The position numbers and the translations under genes were made by a program. 64,000 nt of DNA, taken from NCBI GenBank assembly GCA_963070105.1, contig OY718806.1, positions 393,001 through 457,000 of the forward strand, in the 5' to 3' direction. This document shows, piece after piece, positions 15,501 through 30,500 of the stretch (positions are counted from its first letter, which is position 1; each line of letters starts with the position of its first letter). Source of the DNA: Litomosoides sigmodontis (lineage: Eukaryota > Nematoda > Chromadorea > Rhabditida > Onchocercidae). The notes below the pieces were generated by a model. The model saw nothing but the letters and a program-made list of their open reading frames with translations. It was not told the origin of the DNA and made no database searches.

Positions 15501-18500
15501 TTGTCGTGGAATTGCAACAACTTTCAGGTTACCCTTTTCGCTCTTCTGCACTTCGTCACTGTCAAATGACGGCTGTGTGATCATTCCAAGTGTACGCTGG
15601 AACAACGGTTGAGCCCGAAAAAAAGCCACCCCAAGCGGTGACAAGGTAGGTGATCCGGCAGCCGATATGCTGTAACGTACATCAATTCCCGACAAATAGC
15701 CACTTTCACGTCCACATGATTCTGGCAACGACTCATCCATGGACATATCCAACTCATGAACAGATTTCCGTGCTGTACTTCGCTGAACTCCGTAGACAGA
15801 ATAATCAGACACGTAATCAGCATCTTCGGACTCACATAATTTATAGTGAGTGGTGGATCCCATCACAGTCTGGCCTAGCAGCCTGGAGGATGGCAACAGT
15901 GGTCCGAACGTCTCACAGTTGTCACCACTTAACATTTGGCCATCAGGAGTTTCCTCAACCCTTGCATGCTTATGTTCTTCGGTCTTCTGCTCGTTGTACT
16001 GCAAATTATGTTGCTGTTGCGGCAGATTAAGTGCTTTTTCCACTTCTTCCTGTAAATGATGTCATACCGTTTCGACTGAATAAACACGATAATAACTGAG
16101 TGTTGAAGCCTGAAATCCCATCATTGTTAACAAAATGTTTCTTACTTACTGTAGATTGCTTTGTTACTGTTGTCGTTTCGATATTTTGAATGGTTGACAC
16201 TATCGGCTTCAAATGTGTCCGGCGGTTACTGCCACCTTTACGGTCAATTTTTGCGATATCCATCTGTTGCTCTACTAAATCATCGTCATCACTGCCCGAA
16301 CTGGACACTTCTGGATAACAGTTTACATGTCTTGCAGTAGTGCGTCGAGTTTTGCTGCCTAGACGTCGTAAAATTTTATCTAGCTTCTCGATAGCATTCA
16401 TCTTCTAGTAAGCCCAGAATAACTTATTATTTCAGTCTCCACTGCATCCTCAATGACACCACTTACCGTTTCGGAAAAGTTCCCTCTGAAAATCTTGAAG
16501 TTTGCGATAGTGAGATGGCAAAAGCCTGTCGTATGGCCGTAATCCACCCTCCAACAAGTTTTTATCTAAGATTCGGACGCGTCTGATTTCTGATATCAAA
16601 ACGATCAGCAAAAAAGAGCGCGAAAGACGGCTTTGACTGCTTATAAGAAAAAACATGTACACGCCATATGATGCAGGGGTTTTTTGAAAAATTATTCAAT
16701 GGGATGAATATGCATATCCGACTAGTCTTACTGCTAGCAACAGGAGTGATGAAGGGGATGGGTACATGGCTCTCTGAGAAAATCCTTAGTTTCGAGAAAT
16801 TTGCAAATTTCAATGATAAACACAAAAAAGAAGTCTACTGCTAAGCTGAAGAAAAATTTATTTGCTGAATATTCTCTGCCTTCGAGATCAATTTTGATTT
16901 ACTACATTAACGCAACAAAAACCAGCCATTAATAGGGCACTCAGTTCTTCAACATCTTATCTATAACTGACTTTACCTGAAGCCTGAAATCTTAAAGCCC
17001 TATTGGAAATTTCGCAATAATTAATGATTATGCATAAGAAAGCTTTCGAGCCCGGAAAGGAGGCGAATGTAGCGGTTAAAAAAATCTTTTTAAAGCAAAT
17101 ATAGTTGCTTGCAAATGAAAAGGAAAAGGGCCATGAATGAGGTGAAAAAGTGACAAGATTGTATGCATTAGAGTATGCACCATACAAACGCATGCAAATT
17201 CGGGGAACCTGATATTTAACATCTCTGACTTCTAAGCCGAAGAGAAGAGAACTAGGCGAAAAAAGAGGGATAGACTGGTCGGATGAAAGGAATTATTAAT
17301 AAGGGAGAAAGAGGGGGCGGGGGAGAGAAGGAGGCATAAAATATACATTAACAACCGTTCAAAAAGAAGGAAAAAATATGAGGAGAAGATGAAGTACATT
17401 TAATGGGTCGCCCTTGTTAAAGGACAGATGTTCCTCTGTCTCCCTTTCTTTTCTTTGTTTGTATAAAATATTTCAATATATTTGAAAGAAGTGCAACTGT
17501 CCTTCTTGCGTCATTAGTGCCAACATTTGTATCATCCTGTCACTGCCTATCAATCACTCAGAGCGTTATCGAAGCATTTTTCGACCTTCAGGGACAGAGC
17601 ATCAAGCACGCATGATGCACGTCTCTTCATCTAATTCGGTCACAAGCTGAAGATTAAAACAAGCATAAATTCAATTGTTAAGTGTGAACTTGAAAAGCAA
17701 TCAACAGTTTAACCCTTTTCCAGCACTGATATTCACGCTCTACTTAGGGAGTAATTGGTTCATAGACAGCTTGTGATCGTCGCATACAAACAAATCAAGC
17801 GATCAAATTTCGGGTAAACTTTTAGCAGCACTTTATACGCTCTTGATCGTTTTTCGACACAAAGCAAAAAATGAAATTCGTAAAGCACTTCGCAGCATAA
17901 TTCGTTGGAGTGGACGGATTAAATTCCTCAAATTTCAATTTACATTTATGTATATTTATGAGACATGAAATCGCCCTAACGAATTGATAGCTAAATGCTA
18001 TGATGACCTTCAAAAGTGTTGAAGTAAGTCGTTGTGGGAAATAACGAAAACGTGTGCAAACGAAAAATTTTAAGTGGAAAGACGTCTTTTAATTACGAAA
18101 GCAAGGGTCGAGCGCACCGGAAGCAGCAAATAGGAAAGCTTGTCAGTTACATAGATGGTACCGTAAGGACTACTGAAAAGAAGAACTGTTTACGACTTCA
18201 TTGCACAACTTGCGATCACTTGAAACTTCCTTTTTCCGCCCATTCTCGCAAGTTTCTCTCTCTCTCTCTCTCTCTCTCCTCTCATTATTCCTTTACTTAT
18301 TCCTGCTTGTAATCACTTTACGTTATCATACAATCTTCAACTTTGAAAGCCTAAGCGCATCCACCTTCAACTCCTTCCTCATTACATGCTGATCCCTCAC
18401 TATGGTAAAAATAATGGAAGAAAGAAATACCTCATCGAATTTCTCCCTTTACTTCACTGAGTTAATTCAGAATCGAACAGGTCTGAAAACTCAGAATCTG

Positions 18501-21500
18501 CGCAATTTCACTTGATATAACTTGTATGTTGAGAATCGGAAAAAATGGTTGCAACTTAATGGTGATAATTGTTGTCTTCTTTTCTTTATAGTAATAATTG
18601 CTATTTTTACGCATATCCAATGTGTTAATGCAGAAATTCGATGGCACATTTCTTTACGATTTTTTGTTTCAGAAAAAAGAAAACCAATTCGATTATAAAT
18701 CATCATTCCTTTATAGCACGGACGAAATTATTTGTGAATTTGAAGTTGAAACGGAAATTGGAAAAAGTGTACTGAAATCATTTCGATGTTCAACAAAATA
18801 TCACGAACATAAATTACATTATATTCTCTCTAGAGTTTCATTTGCACTGTATTAATTATTGCTGTTTAATTGCTTTTACTCTCACTGCATGCAGAGTCTA
18901 CTGACTGGCAAAATTGAATTAGAGTGTACAGAAAAGAAATAAATTAGAATCATATCTGACGCTTCGAGTTCTAAAATAAACGTGAACGTGAAGGACTTTT
19001 TAGGATGGGAGGAAGGAATTGAAGAGTACTTGCAATCTTCGGCAGGAAGAAAAAACAGTAATGGTTCAGATTGGACTTTTGCTCAATCGTCAGCTTTCGG
19101 ATACACTGACTAATTTTGGCAGTCATAAATCGAAAAGCGATAGGTGAAAAAGAAAAGAAAAGCTTAGTACGCGCTTATTCCATTGCTACTCTTACAGCTC
19201 AAAATGTTATTGAAATTCCATCTTATTTTGTCAAATTTCATTACTAATAAAATTTTATGTTCCCACTTGTTTTATTTCAAAAAATACAGCTCATTAAATG
19301 AAGAATTGATATCCATCCTTCCCACCGTATGGTTCATTCATGTGAGACGAGTAGGGACTTTAAGGCTTTAAAAGAATGCAACAACTTATGTAATTAGATT
19401 GAAAAAAACTGGGCATAAGTTAATAATCATTTTCTACTAGTTTCATTACTTGGATAAGTTAAGAAAAAATGGAATAATGATAGTAGGACAGTAGGGACAA
19501 GAGAGCTAACTAAGGACTTTCTTTTTTAACCTTTCTCCTTAATTACAACTAAATCCTTCCTTCTCCTTCGCAGCACATCCGATATTCAGAGACAGTAAGG
19601 AAGAAGTTTATTCTAGGAATGTAACCACAGAAATGGTAAAAACGAAGGCCGCAATTGAACCTCTTATAATCATCCTGTAATAATAGTGTTTCCTTTTTTA
19701 GAGTGACAGTAATGACCATCAGTGCAGGAAAATGTTCTTTCCAAAAACTTTTTCAATCAAAAATTACAACATTAGAAAAATTGGAAGACTCTCTTCTCCA
19801 CCGCATCCCAACCACACAATTCCTACTGACTTTCAAACCATAAAAACAACCGTGCTGCACGCTGCCGCTTTAAGGAGTACATTCACGACATCATATCTCA
19901 ACACTTTCTGTATCTGGAACTTGATTTATTGTCAAATTATTTAAAGATAAGAAATATGACGATATCAGGCCAGTTTTCGCTATCATAATGAACCTGATCG
20001 CAATGACAAGCAGTCCAAAAGACGAAATTTGGCGACCACAAATAGATGTTTCTTGGAGGAATGGCTGGCCTACGCAACAATAACGTCGTTCCACTGAAAA
20101 CCTGTAGGGAAAGATGAAATGTAGGGAAACGAGCAGAAGCAATTTTACTTCTTCTATTCAACTCGTCGATTGTTTCCCCTTTTGCCTTCCTCCTTCACAA
20201 CAGCCCTATCGTACCTCAAATATCCCGCACCTCTCCTACCTTCATTTCTTTCTACTAAATGCAGAAAAAAGAAAAAGTAAAGGAACTACACGCACGCATA
20301 TATGAAATAATTAATGCATTTTGCAGCGTTGTCAAGAATTCGAAAATACTATTAAAATATAACTCTCCAACTACTCTGGTGACAATATCCCTGCTGTAAC
20401 CTCACAGATAATTATAAACCCGACACAAGTTTAATCTTTGTTTTAAAATGCCACTTTCACCTGTTTCATCATCAGTGTAATCCGTCATGTCACAAATTGG
20501 TAAATAGAATCGGATAAGCTCCTAACAAGCTATAATAAGCAGCGTGAACCCGTGCTAGCATAGCAAACAACAAGCCCACAGCAAACAAGTAAAACAATCC
20601 CGATAAGCGCAATTGGAGTGAAGCGATCGATTATTCCCATTGGATTTTCAATGATGAGAAAGAAAATCTAGGTAAAAATGTCGGAAAAAAATTGACGTCT
20701 CCTGGCTGCTCTTTTTCTTTCATTCCAACCAGGTCCAAATCATTTATGGCCAACAACCGGATAAGCCATCCTCCTGCTTCACCCATCTTATTCCATATTA
20801 CCCTAATTACATCAAGTTAAAAATAAAAGGATTTTCAACATGTATATAACGCCCATATTTCCGCATGGATACATTAGCATCGGAAAGCGCAGCGATCAAG
20901 AAAAAAGATCGATGGCCATTTGAAGGGGGATTGAGGTTTTATTAAAATGCAGAAATTCTAATGTTGATTCTCCCAACGTAAAGAAAGGTTTCGGCTCAGT
21001 TTAGTCATTCTCATCATTCTATTCTGCAGTTAATGACCCCCTGAAGTGGGCTTTCAGTATTTGATAAATTTTTAACTGGTGTATTTAAGGAAGCAGAAAT
21101 GTTAAGGAACAATGTCGCGGTATTCGATTGATGGCAGGGTAGGATTGCTATGCCTGGAACACTCTTTCTAAATCAATGTTTGAGGAGAAGAGAAGGAGAA
21201 AGTCCTGACAAATTAGGACGAGAAGAAATTGTTCAGTGAGTCAACAGACATTCGATGTTTGAAAATTGAGTTTAGGGACCAAAAGTAATTCGAAGAGCAT
21301 ACACTGCAATTTCTTGCTTATTGCTGACAAAAAGTATAAAGATGAAGCAGCAAGAGAGGGAATGAATTTGAAATAACGTAAATTGAAGAAATTTTAAAGA
21401 CAGGTGAGGTTGCGTGTAAAGCGATCTCTTCTCGTGTTCTACGTCAATTAAAAAAGAAAATAAAAATAAAACAATTCTTGAATCGCGCACGCAAAACGAA

Positions 21501-24500
21501 ACTGAAGTCACAGGATTACTAAAAAACAAATTATCAATTGAATTATACAAAAACTTTCAGCATTTTTATTCAATATATTCTTTTTATAACCCACAAATAA
21601 CGGCTCAAGCAAGCATATTATATGCCATAGCGACGATTGTAGTAAGGAATTGAGGCTGAGAAGGAAGATGGTTCACTGATAATTTGAAATTTCAGTCATT
21701 TTAAAATTTTTGTAAAAAGAATATTTCATGTGAAGATATGATATGTTTGGAAATTTTTTAGCTAAAATCAAACGGCTGCATTTTTAGTAGCCACAACAAT
21801 AATATATGACGCTTATTTCAGCTTTAATAGCGATGATTATTTTCCAGACACATTGAAAAGATAAGAGAAGTTTTGATGTAAAAGACTACCTGCTACGAAG
21901 AATTGTGAAAAATATTGGTTTGGAAGATGATGATTCACACACGCTTTTTTCCATTGAATGAATGGAACGACTGAAAAAAATAGTTGTAATTTTCCTAAAA
22001 AAAGATTGCTTACACTTCATTTCTTGAAAAAAAAAATGTCTCTATTCCGGTGGCACTGCATCTAGCGCTTTTTTCCACGCTAACGCGATCGAAGGTCAAG
22101 TACTGTCCTCCTTACTGTTATGACTCCTAAATGGATTTCAATTTCTGCAAATGATGACAATTTTACTGCGATAATATAATGTCGCTTACTGCTTATTGGA
22201 ATTTTTTCCAAGAAACAGGAAAGAGAGATAAAGTATCCTCGACTGGCTGAGTTCCTGTTGTAGCGAAGAAAAACATTTCCCTCACGAAGGGACTGAGAAA
22301 ATAATTGTAATTAGATTTCAGCACAAACTTCTCACTTAAGAAATGCAAATAATAAGTACATTCTGATAAGCAGAGTTTTCTTTATCACAAAATGATAACA
22401 GACTATTTGCAATTAAAGAAAAAATTTTCTCATATTCAGTGCAAATTTCATTCTGTATTTCAATCAAAACTGCTCTTAGATAGGTGCAAAGTTTGATAAA
22501 CATTGCCGTCATCTTGGCTGAATATTGTAAAATAAGTTGAGCTTCAATATAAGATGTGCGCTTTCACCCAAATTAAAAAGCTCGAAAACAAAGTAGCTCC
22601 GTTTGAGATCGCTGAAAAGATAAAATTTCCAGAACTGTAACGGCCTCAACAAATCTAAATCTGCATTCAAATGTCAATGTACTAAAAGAAAAAGCAAATG
22701 TTGGCCGGATTAATTTAACAGATTAGAAGATTACTTTCGCGCTGTACACAAAAAGTCAAGACAATCTTGTTACAAAACCAGTGTGATACTTTCACACATA
22801 CATATTTTCGCCACTACAAAATCGGAGAATTCAGTAATTTGTGTCATTTTATGATGCTTCGCTTTTCCTTTAATCATGAAAACTAATTTGTAATTTCTTC
22901 CCTAGACTTATCTAGGTGACAATTAAGCTAATGCAATGTTTTAAAAAAATAATTAAATTCACTCCGTCGCCAAAGTTTTGATCTACTCACTGCTGATAAG
23001 CTATTAGCTTCTTTACATTTCTTCCACTTTTCCTTTAGTTTAATAAAGGTCTCACTTCAAGCTTTACGGCAATCATTCCACTGCAGGACAGCACATTTCG
23101 CGCTGAACTTGTTGACCGTTATTGCTTCACATTATTTTAAATCATTATTTCATAAAGCTCAATTCAAGAATTTCACAAAGGATAAAAAAAGCAAGAAACA
23201 AAAGCAGCCGTTTAAAAATATGCAGTGCGCTTCGATAATGGTAGAGAAATGAGAGAAAGAGTCGTAAAAATGTCATTCGGCTGTTTTTAAAAAAGAAGCC
23301 GGCAACATTAAAGGGAATGTTAGCTACATCAGTTGAAGTAAAAGGAAGTGTTGGCTCGGAATTGTATCCATGGCTTTCCTCTTGCGTAGAATGAGTGTTT
23401 CCGCCATGACTTAGTTCAACTTTAGGTCAGCTCTTAATTTGGATTATCTGTGGGTCATTACGTAATGATTCCACGGAATATGCAACATTTATGGCTCCAT
23501 CACACGCTCTCTTTCTGCTCAGTTCACAATTCATTTTCTTAGAAGCATTCTACGAAAATGTCAACGCAGAAACCAACTTGCTGTCGAGAGTTGGTATCCG
23601 TGATGAGATGCATTCCGATATAAAAAGGGGAAAAAGACTAATGCTATTCATCACTTTCGTAAGCATCAAATCTTCAAGAGCATTAAACATTTAGCATATA
23701 TGAAAATAAACCATTATACGATTCAATTATGCAGTTATCTGCCCTCCTTCTCCCCCTTGATTAAATAACCGGAAATTTTTAGCTCACCTACAATGGTTCA
23801 CACCTTGTGAAAAAGAGTCATAGAGCCATTTTCATTTCCAAGTTTTGTTCCATGCTCTCTTCCTCTTTATTTTTTGAAAAAAGAAAAGATTTTTGAAAAG
23901 ATTTCTTCTCTTCCGTTTTATTTTGAAAAGAAGAAATTGAAAAAAATCCGTGCTGGGTAGCGCCATCACCTATTAGCCAAATGTAATATTTGATGTTTCA
24001 AATGTTTAAATTATTCGCTTAATTTCTACATAAATTTTTTGTAATATTAAATTACTTTGAAAAAAACTATCCCAATGCCTAACGTTTGTTGGGAAATATC
24101 TACGCGCTCAACATTTTCCTCAACGAGCATTTCTGCATTCATTAACCATCCACTCTCTTCTAAAATTTCAATGCTTCTTAGAGATCTTTAGAGAAAGTCG
24201 GTGCTAGCAAGACTATAAGTAAAAGATATGCAAGCCGTAATAAGTTAGTAAAAATAATGCTTACAACATGCTTACAACTTACAACATAATCGTAGTACCA
24301 GAAATAACAATTTATACGTTACAAAAGTGATAATGATAACACTAGTTTTGAACTAAGAATGTCTGTTCTTGTTAGTTACGTAATATTTTTCATAATTATA
24401 TGAAAATTTTTACTTGTGTTGACAACACGACCACCAGAATATTGAACTTCTTTTAAAATAAAAGAAAAACTTGCAATGATACTGCATTGGAATATATTAG

Positions 24501-27500
24501 CAAATATCTTCTAAGTGTGTATTTCCAGAGTTTTGTAACATTTTGATTTCTTGCAGTAACAAAAAACTCGCAGTAAAATTTGCTACTGAAGTTCGAAAAT
24601 GAATATGTATCTGCCCAAACTTGACTAATAAATCGAATTTTCAAAGTAATCCTCTCAGTTGGAAGAGTGTTTTCATAAAGATGTAATGAAATCAGAATTT
24701 CAAGGAGCGGTGTGGCAAAAATTGTGATTGAAATCTGCGAACATATCACTACTTGTTATCTTTAAATGATACGTTACGCCAATTTATTTTCCACTTTTTC
24801 GACACTAAAAAGAAACGGAATTCGAATCAATATTCCAGTGATAAAGTGATGTAGTTATAAATGTGGAAAATAGGCAATAAATATTTCCGATAAATAAATT
24901 GAGATGGTGAAATGAGTGATCGTTATTGGGGAGAAATGTTAACAGGCAACGATGAGACGTACAAGTGTAGCTTGCTTTAGTAGCTGAGAAATTTATGAAT
25001 TGAACTTTGAACGACATAAGACAAACTAACAGTTATTGCAGGCTGAACTTCATGGTCCAATTTTCTTAAAGTAAGTAGATCTCCACTGCTCGTATCCATT
25101 GTAAACCATCCTCCATCTGTTTCGTTGTCCACTGGCTAAAATCAAGTCCTTTCCTAAATTCACGCAGTTCGACTAACTCGAGATTGATGTAATAAATTCT
25201 AACTTTATTTTAATTGGTATAGACATCTCGTAGCTGAATATTCAAAAGATTTTAATATTCCTATAAGACATAAAGTACTATTTTGATGTTCATTTTATGT
25301 GTACTGAAATATTAAAATTATTTACAAATCCTGTCCGCATAACAACTTATATTTAGCAGTTTGAGATAAGTAATAATATTAAATTAGTTTCCTGTCGATA
25401 ACTAACCGTTATGGAGTACTTAATTTCCCTACCAAATTGTTCATTAAAACCCCCAATTTTAGCTCGCACTGAATAAATGCGATAATTGGCTGGTGTATTC
25501 TGAAAAAAAAAGCATTACTCTTACAATCAGTATGAAATATTTCGAAGATGGAGCTAACTGAAACTGATTTTTTAAGGATTTCATTTTCACATTTAATTCT
25601 TAAATTAAAAGAAGAAATGGAATGGCTAGTGGATTTCAACAAGCCATAATGACCATAATTTACTGTCACTAAAAATACGATATGATTTCCATTCGAAATA
25701 AGGTTGCTGTAATTTTGTTGTAAGTTAAAAAATGAACCTCATTAAGTTGTAAAGTGAAATGAACGGAGGGTGACACAATATGTATACCCTTGTTACCACC
25801 AGCCTGACTTAATGACGTAGATTCGAGCACATGAATACTAACAGTAGCACTGCTTGATAGCGATGGTATTCCTGGAATGTCAACATAGAAAAGCATTTCC
25901 TGACAGTTCCAAGATTTATTTAATGCTGAATCACTGAATTTTATTTTAAATAAATTTTTGCCACATCTTTCTTTTTAGCCACACATTTGGGCCAGTAAGG
26001 CAAGAATAAAAAGGTTTCAGTTTGACGGTTCTCAGAGAATTTAATCATAAAAATGCGGAGGTGAATAAACTCAGAAAATAGTTTACAAAACAGCCTAGAC
26101 AGTTAAAGCTCTTCAGCTCTACCCTTTTCTTGCTTAGATTATGTTTTTTTTTTCTTTTACTAACGAATAGTTGAAGTTGATAGGAGCTCTTTTCATATCT
26201 CATTTTTCCGAATTTTTTGAATATATAATTAAAAATATAATTGTAAAGGAGTAAAAAAAGATCAAAGTCGACCTTGGTCACTTGCTAAAACTGAGAAATC
26301 GTATGGATATGCTCGAGCTAAGCCAACCAGTGCTTTTCTCGCACGTATCCATCCACTGATCGGGTCAATTTCAAAGTCTATAATTATTTCAGAGTTATTG
26401 TAGGAAATTTCATTAATTACTGCAAATTAATAATCCACAAATTTTTGTCTGAAACCTATCCTATAAAATATTTTAAGGTATATTACTGTACAGTAATAGA
26501 TTTTAAAGAACCAAAATTGATTGTATTATTTAATGTATGCCCCCTTCACTTTCAGTTCCTTCATGTTTCATTTTTTTTGTTGAATTTTTGATTAACTACC
26601 ACTAAAAAATGTTTTTTAGCAGATTGGTCCTAACTCTTCAGCCATCATTAGCTGCTCAGCATACGTATGAAAAATTTTTATGATTGTAAATTCATTAGAA
26701 ATTTACTAGTGATTTTTTAAGTTTAGTAAGTCTAATTTTGTTATCATGATTTTCTGTCTTGACAATAAAAGCTGCAAATTTTCTAGAGAAGTTTCACCAG
26801 TAAGATATGAACCTAGGGATATGAAAAGCTGATTAAAGGATATACTGCTATTTGGTAAATCCAGAACCTTTCAATCTGAAAAGAAAATGCATTCCATCGA
26901 TATATGATTAAGTTCAAAAAGCATACACTCATTAGTTGGTGACAGTGAGTAACGAATGTCTGCATTTCGGCCTTTGTCTTTATCTTTTGCATGCACACAG
27001 GTCAGTACCATTGCTTCCGGCCAATTTTCCACTGCTTCAACTTTGTACTCGTTATGAATGAAAGCGGGTACATTGTCATTTACATCTATTAGCGTGACAA
27101 ACGCCTACAATAAAAGTCTTAATCCAATTTGCAAGTCCACAATGAACAGATGTAGCCGATCAATCTGAGTTTAAACAATGCGCTAGTGGCCAATGGATCT
27201 TTACAGTCGCAGTATTTTAGAGTATTTAAATAGATATATGTCCATATGTTTGTACTATGCTTAAAGCCAGGAAGCATATGTTCAGAAAAATACTTAAGCT
27301 ATTCATTACCGCATAATTTTTTGTGTTTTTTGGTAATAGAACAAATTATTACGATTTTATTTTCACAAATTCTTAAAATGCTACCACGACACTATCGCTG
27401 TTTCCACCATCATCAGAAACTTTCAGTAAAATAACCATTTCGTCAACTTTTTCTCGATCCAAATCAGCAGTTGGGGAAACGATCACTGCTACAGTATCGT

Positions 27501-30500
27501 TCATCTAATAAGAAATAAAGATGCGTTCATTGAAATGTCTCAAATTGTAGCTGTTTAAAACGAATGTAATTCAACCATTTACTTACTTCAGGCATAGTTT
27601 TATGCTCCCTTTCAAATGCGCTTGGCAAATGCTTACCTTTTTGATCTGGAAATTCGCTGCGCCATTACCACTTAATGTATAATTGTAGGCGCCTCTTTTA
27701 CCATACATATAATCAGGATCTGATATTTGGACTTCAAAGAGTACCGTTCCAGGACGCGAATTTTCCGCAATCATCAGCTAAATTTAATGATAAAAATGTT
27801 CAAAAAAGCATTGACCAGGACGGTTTTGTACAGCATAGAAATTTTCATTCAAAATCAAGTTTTGTCTTGAATGTTGAATGCTAGCAGTTAGGCGAAGAAA
27901 TTCTCTACCAACGATATGAGATTCGCTAGGCGTGTTTAATTACAAACTAATTATAATTTAAAGCATGAGTTTGGATTCAAGCAGCTAAAACTAGACAGCA
28001 TGGAAAGTTCTTACTCTTATGAGCCTCTTCTCTACTCGTCAAGAATATATTGATATAAAAAAGATCAAATTCTATCTGTCTAATAATGAGTAATTAGAAA
28101 GCTTGGATTTTATGAATAAAACGGACATTGTCGAGGTTATAATCACCAAGTTTGGCAATTTTTGGTGGGTTGTCGTCAACATCAATAATTTCAACTCGTA
28201 ACACTGCCGCTGTTTCATATGGTTCTTCACCTGCGATCAATAGTAAGTCAAATACATGTGATTCAGGTTCCATCGCTTCAAAATCAAAAGGTGTAACAAC
28301 CTGTACATCGCCTAAAATGACTTTTTTCATGGCGGATTATACATATGTGAAGTTACTGGTGCACCTGCCAAAAATTAGGTGATGCAGAACGATTTACGAA
28401 GATCGATAAATCAATATGTTTGTGAACTTAATTTTAAAAAGCTGCAGAAACGAGAGTAGTGGATTTCATTACTGCGCAATGTTTTGGTGTTGCATTAAAC
28501 TTTTGTATTTAAAGTTAAGCATGAAAACTAACCACTTCTTCCATCCACGGCGAAATGTTGTGCCATTTCGCCTGAAAGTCTTAAATCCATAATTTTGGTT
28601 CCATTCATCGGATTGTAAGCTGACAACGAAATAATTGTATAGCCTTCCGGTGAATTTTCGGCTAATTTAATCTAAAAATGTTGCAATTTCAACTAGAAAA
28701 GTTGTTCATGAAAAGGCGAAGCAAATGTTATGAAAACAACCTAAATACTACAGGTAATAAATGCATCCACCAACAAATGAAAGATCGACAGATAAGCGAT
28801 CAAGCATTAGCGTCACTAATGAGTTTCAAAATCAGCTCATGCACACTACAGACTAATAAGTTACTAGAATGATATTCATGCCACTTCTCCATGGATGACT
28901 AAATCTTGGCCGAGCTTGCCGTTTACGTTCATGTGCCATCTCCACTGGCTCCGAACTGAGAAATAATATCACTTTTGCTGTAATTTGGTTAAATTTTATT
29001 TGCTATGAGCTGTTTAATTGAACATATTTGGGAGTATTCATAAACGATACTCACATATCAACATACATCAGCATTCCATATGCTCCTAGCAAGGTTTGTT
29101 ACGGGTCAATTAAGGTGCAGTTAAGATAATGTACCAGTTTTGATACACTCAAAGATTGAGAAAGCAAATATCAACAACTTAAGGAAACGCATTAAACCAG
29201 GTTCAAAATGTTAGCAACAATACTTTTGCATATGGTTGTTACACCTACCAGAATCACTTGCATCTTCTTTTGCAGATAAGTTGAATTGCAACATCCGTGT
29301 TTGTTGTAGTTGCTCCATATCCATTATTATCATGTTGTTGCTAACAGATATTGCATTCTGTAAAAAAATTTGGTTCTAATTATTTCATTTCTATCACTTG
29401 CAAAATTTCATATTTATAGAGATCATTGTGCACTTTTTGCAAACCGAAGTACATGCATGAAATAAGCAAGAAATACCTTATCAATGTATGCATGGTGAAG
29501 TTGCTCATCGACAGCACTGATGCTTTCTCTCATGATCGTTACTGATGCTTCATTATGTTCCGAAAGTATTTCTACTGTTTGACGACTTACTGTTGAATCT
29601 GATATGTGCGAAATTTTAGTTGTTTGTAGACGAAAGTTAGATTTCAATTTCTACCACATTTCAACAAATTATCACACTTAATCCAATAAACTCTTCAACC
29701 AACCTCTACGTAAGGTCCTGATAATAAGCTTTTTGGTAAACAGTTTCCTCATGTGATTATCGTTGCTTACGTTGAGAACAAGAACACACTCCGTGATAAG
29801 CATACCATCAGTTCGATTTACCGCTGCGATGGATGTACTATATTGTCCACTTACGATACCGGTCCTGCGACATAAAAGGTACACATACCGCTAATGAATA
29901 TTTGTTGATTTAGTAGCTGTTCCACCACATGGAATTGAATTGCATTAATAAAATTTGATTATTTTACAAGATTTTATAATGAAACTATATTTTGAAATTA
30001 GTAGTGCTGAGGATATACCTCGGAACATTGCCAACAATGACAGTTCCACTATACTGATCCACAGAAAGCCAACCGGGATCATTCCTTGAAAGAATAAATC
30101 GCAAGGCGTTAGGTGGAGCATTTTCCACTTCTGGTTGCAAGATGGAGTTACCTAGAACAATTCCGCATTTTCTTCAATTCTCCAATTTATCAAATCGAAA
30201 TTCTGAATTCAGCTACAGTGTTCAGAAGAAAAAAATGACCCTTAAATAGCGCTTCGGTGTTAGCAGTTGTTTCATATTTAGACCGCTTGAAATGTGCTTT
30301 CGTCACGGTATTCTGAAGTAAAAAACTTTCAATTTGGCTTCGTTTTAATTAAAAATATAGGACAAGAAAGAAAGGAATCATCACTTATGCATGATACTTG
30401 CTGTGAGAATGATTGGAAATAAATCTCAAACAGCAAACCACAAATAACTTTTCATGTACTAGGATGAAACACTTGAATGGACAGAATTAGGTTGAAAAAA

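Larger units (their letters stand above)
12201..25030 (-). other. 12.8-kb cadherin intron carrying a nested gene and unassigned sequence
   Basis: This is the interval between cadherin exons 25031-25135 and 12087-12200, both phase 0. It contains the 469-aa gene at 14678-16401, candidate exons at 14215-14390, 16489-16656, 19994-20101 and about 23,350-23,425, a CT repeat at 18,254, and long AT-rich stretches (17,000-24,400) in which I see no clear gene. A G-rich and A/G-rich tract lies at 17,255-17,400. No TIR-bearing transposon or transposase frame was recognised. Confidence 0.6.

Noticed and set aside
24453..24749. 98-codon minus-strand open frame next to the last upstream cadherin exon, considered as a cadherin exon (phase 0 acceptor)
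   Set aside because: It carries no cadherin strand or calcium motif and ends in a stop without a membrane segment. The direct join 25031-12200 completes a canonical repeat and keeps frame to the end of the gene.
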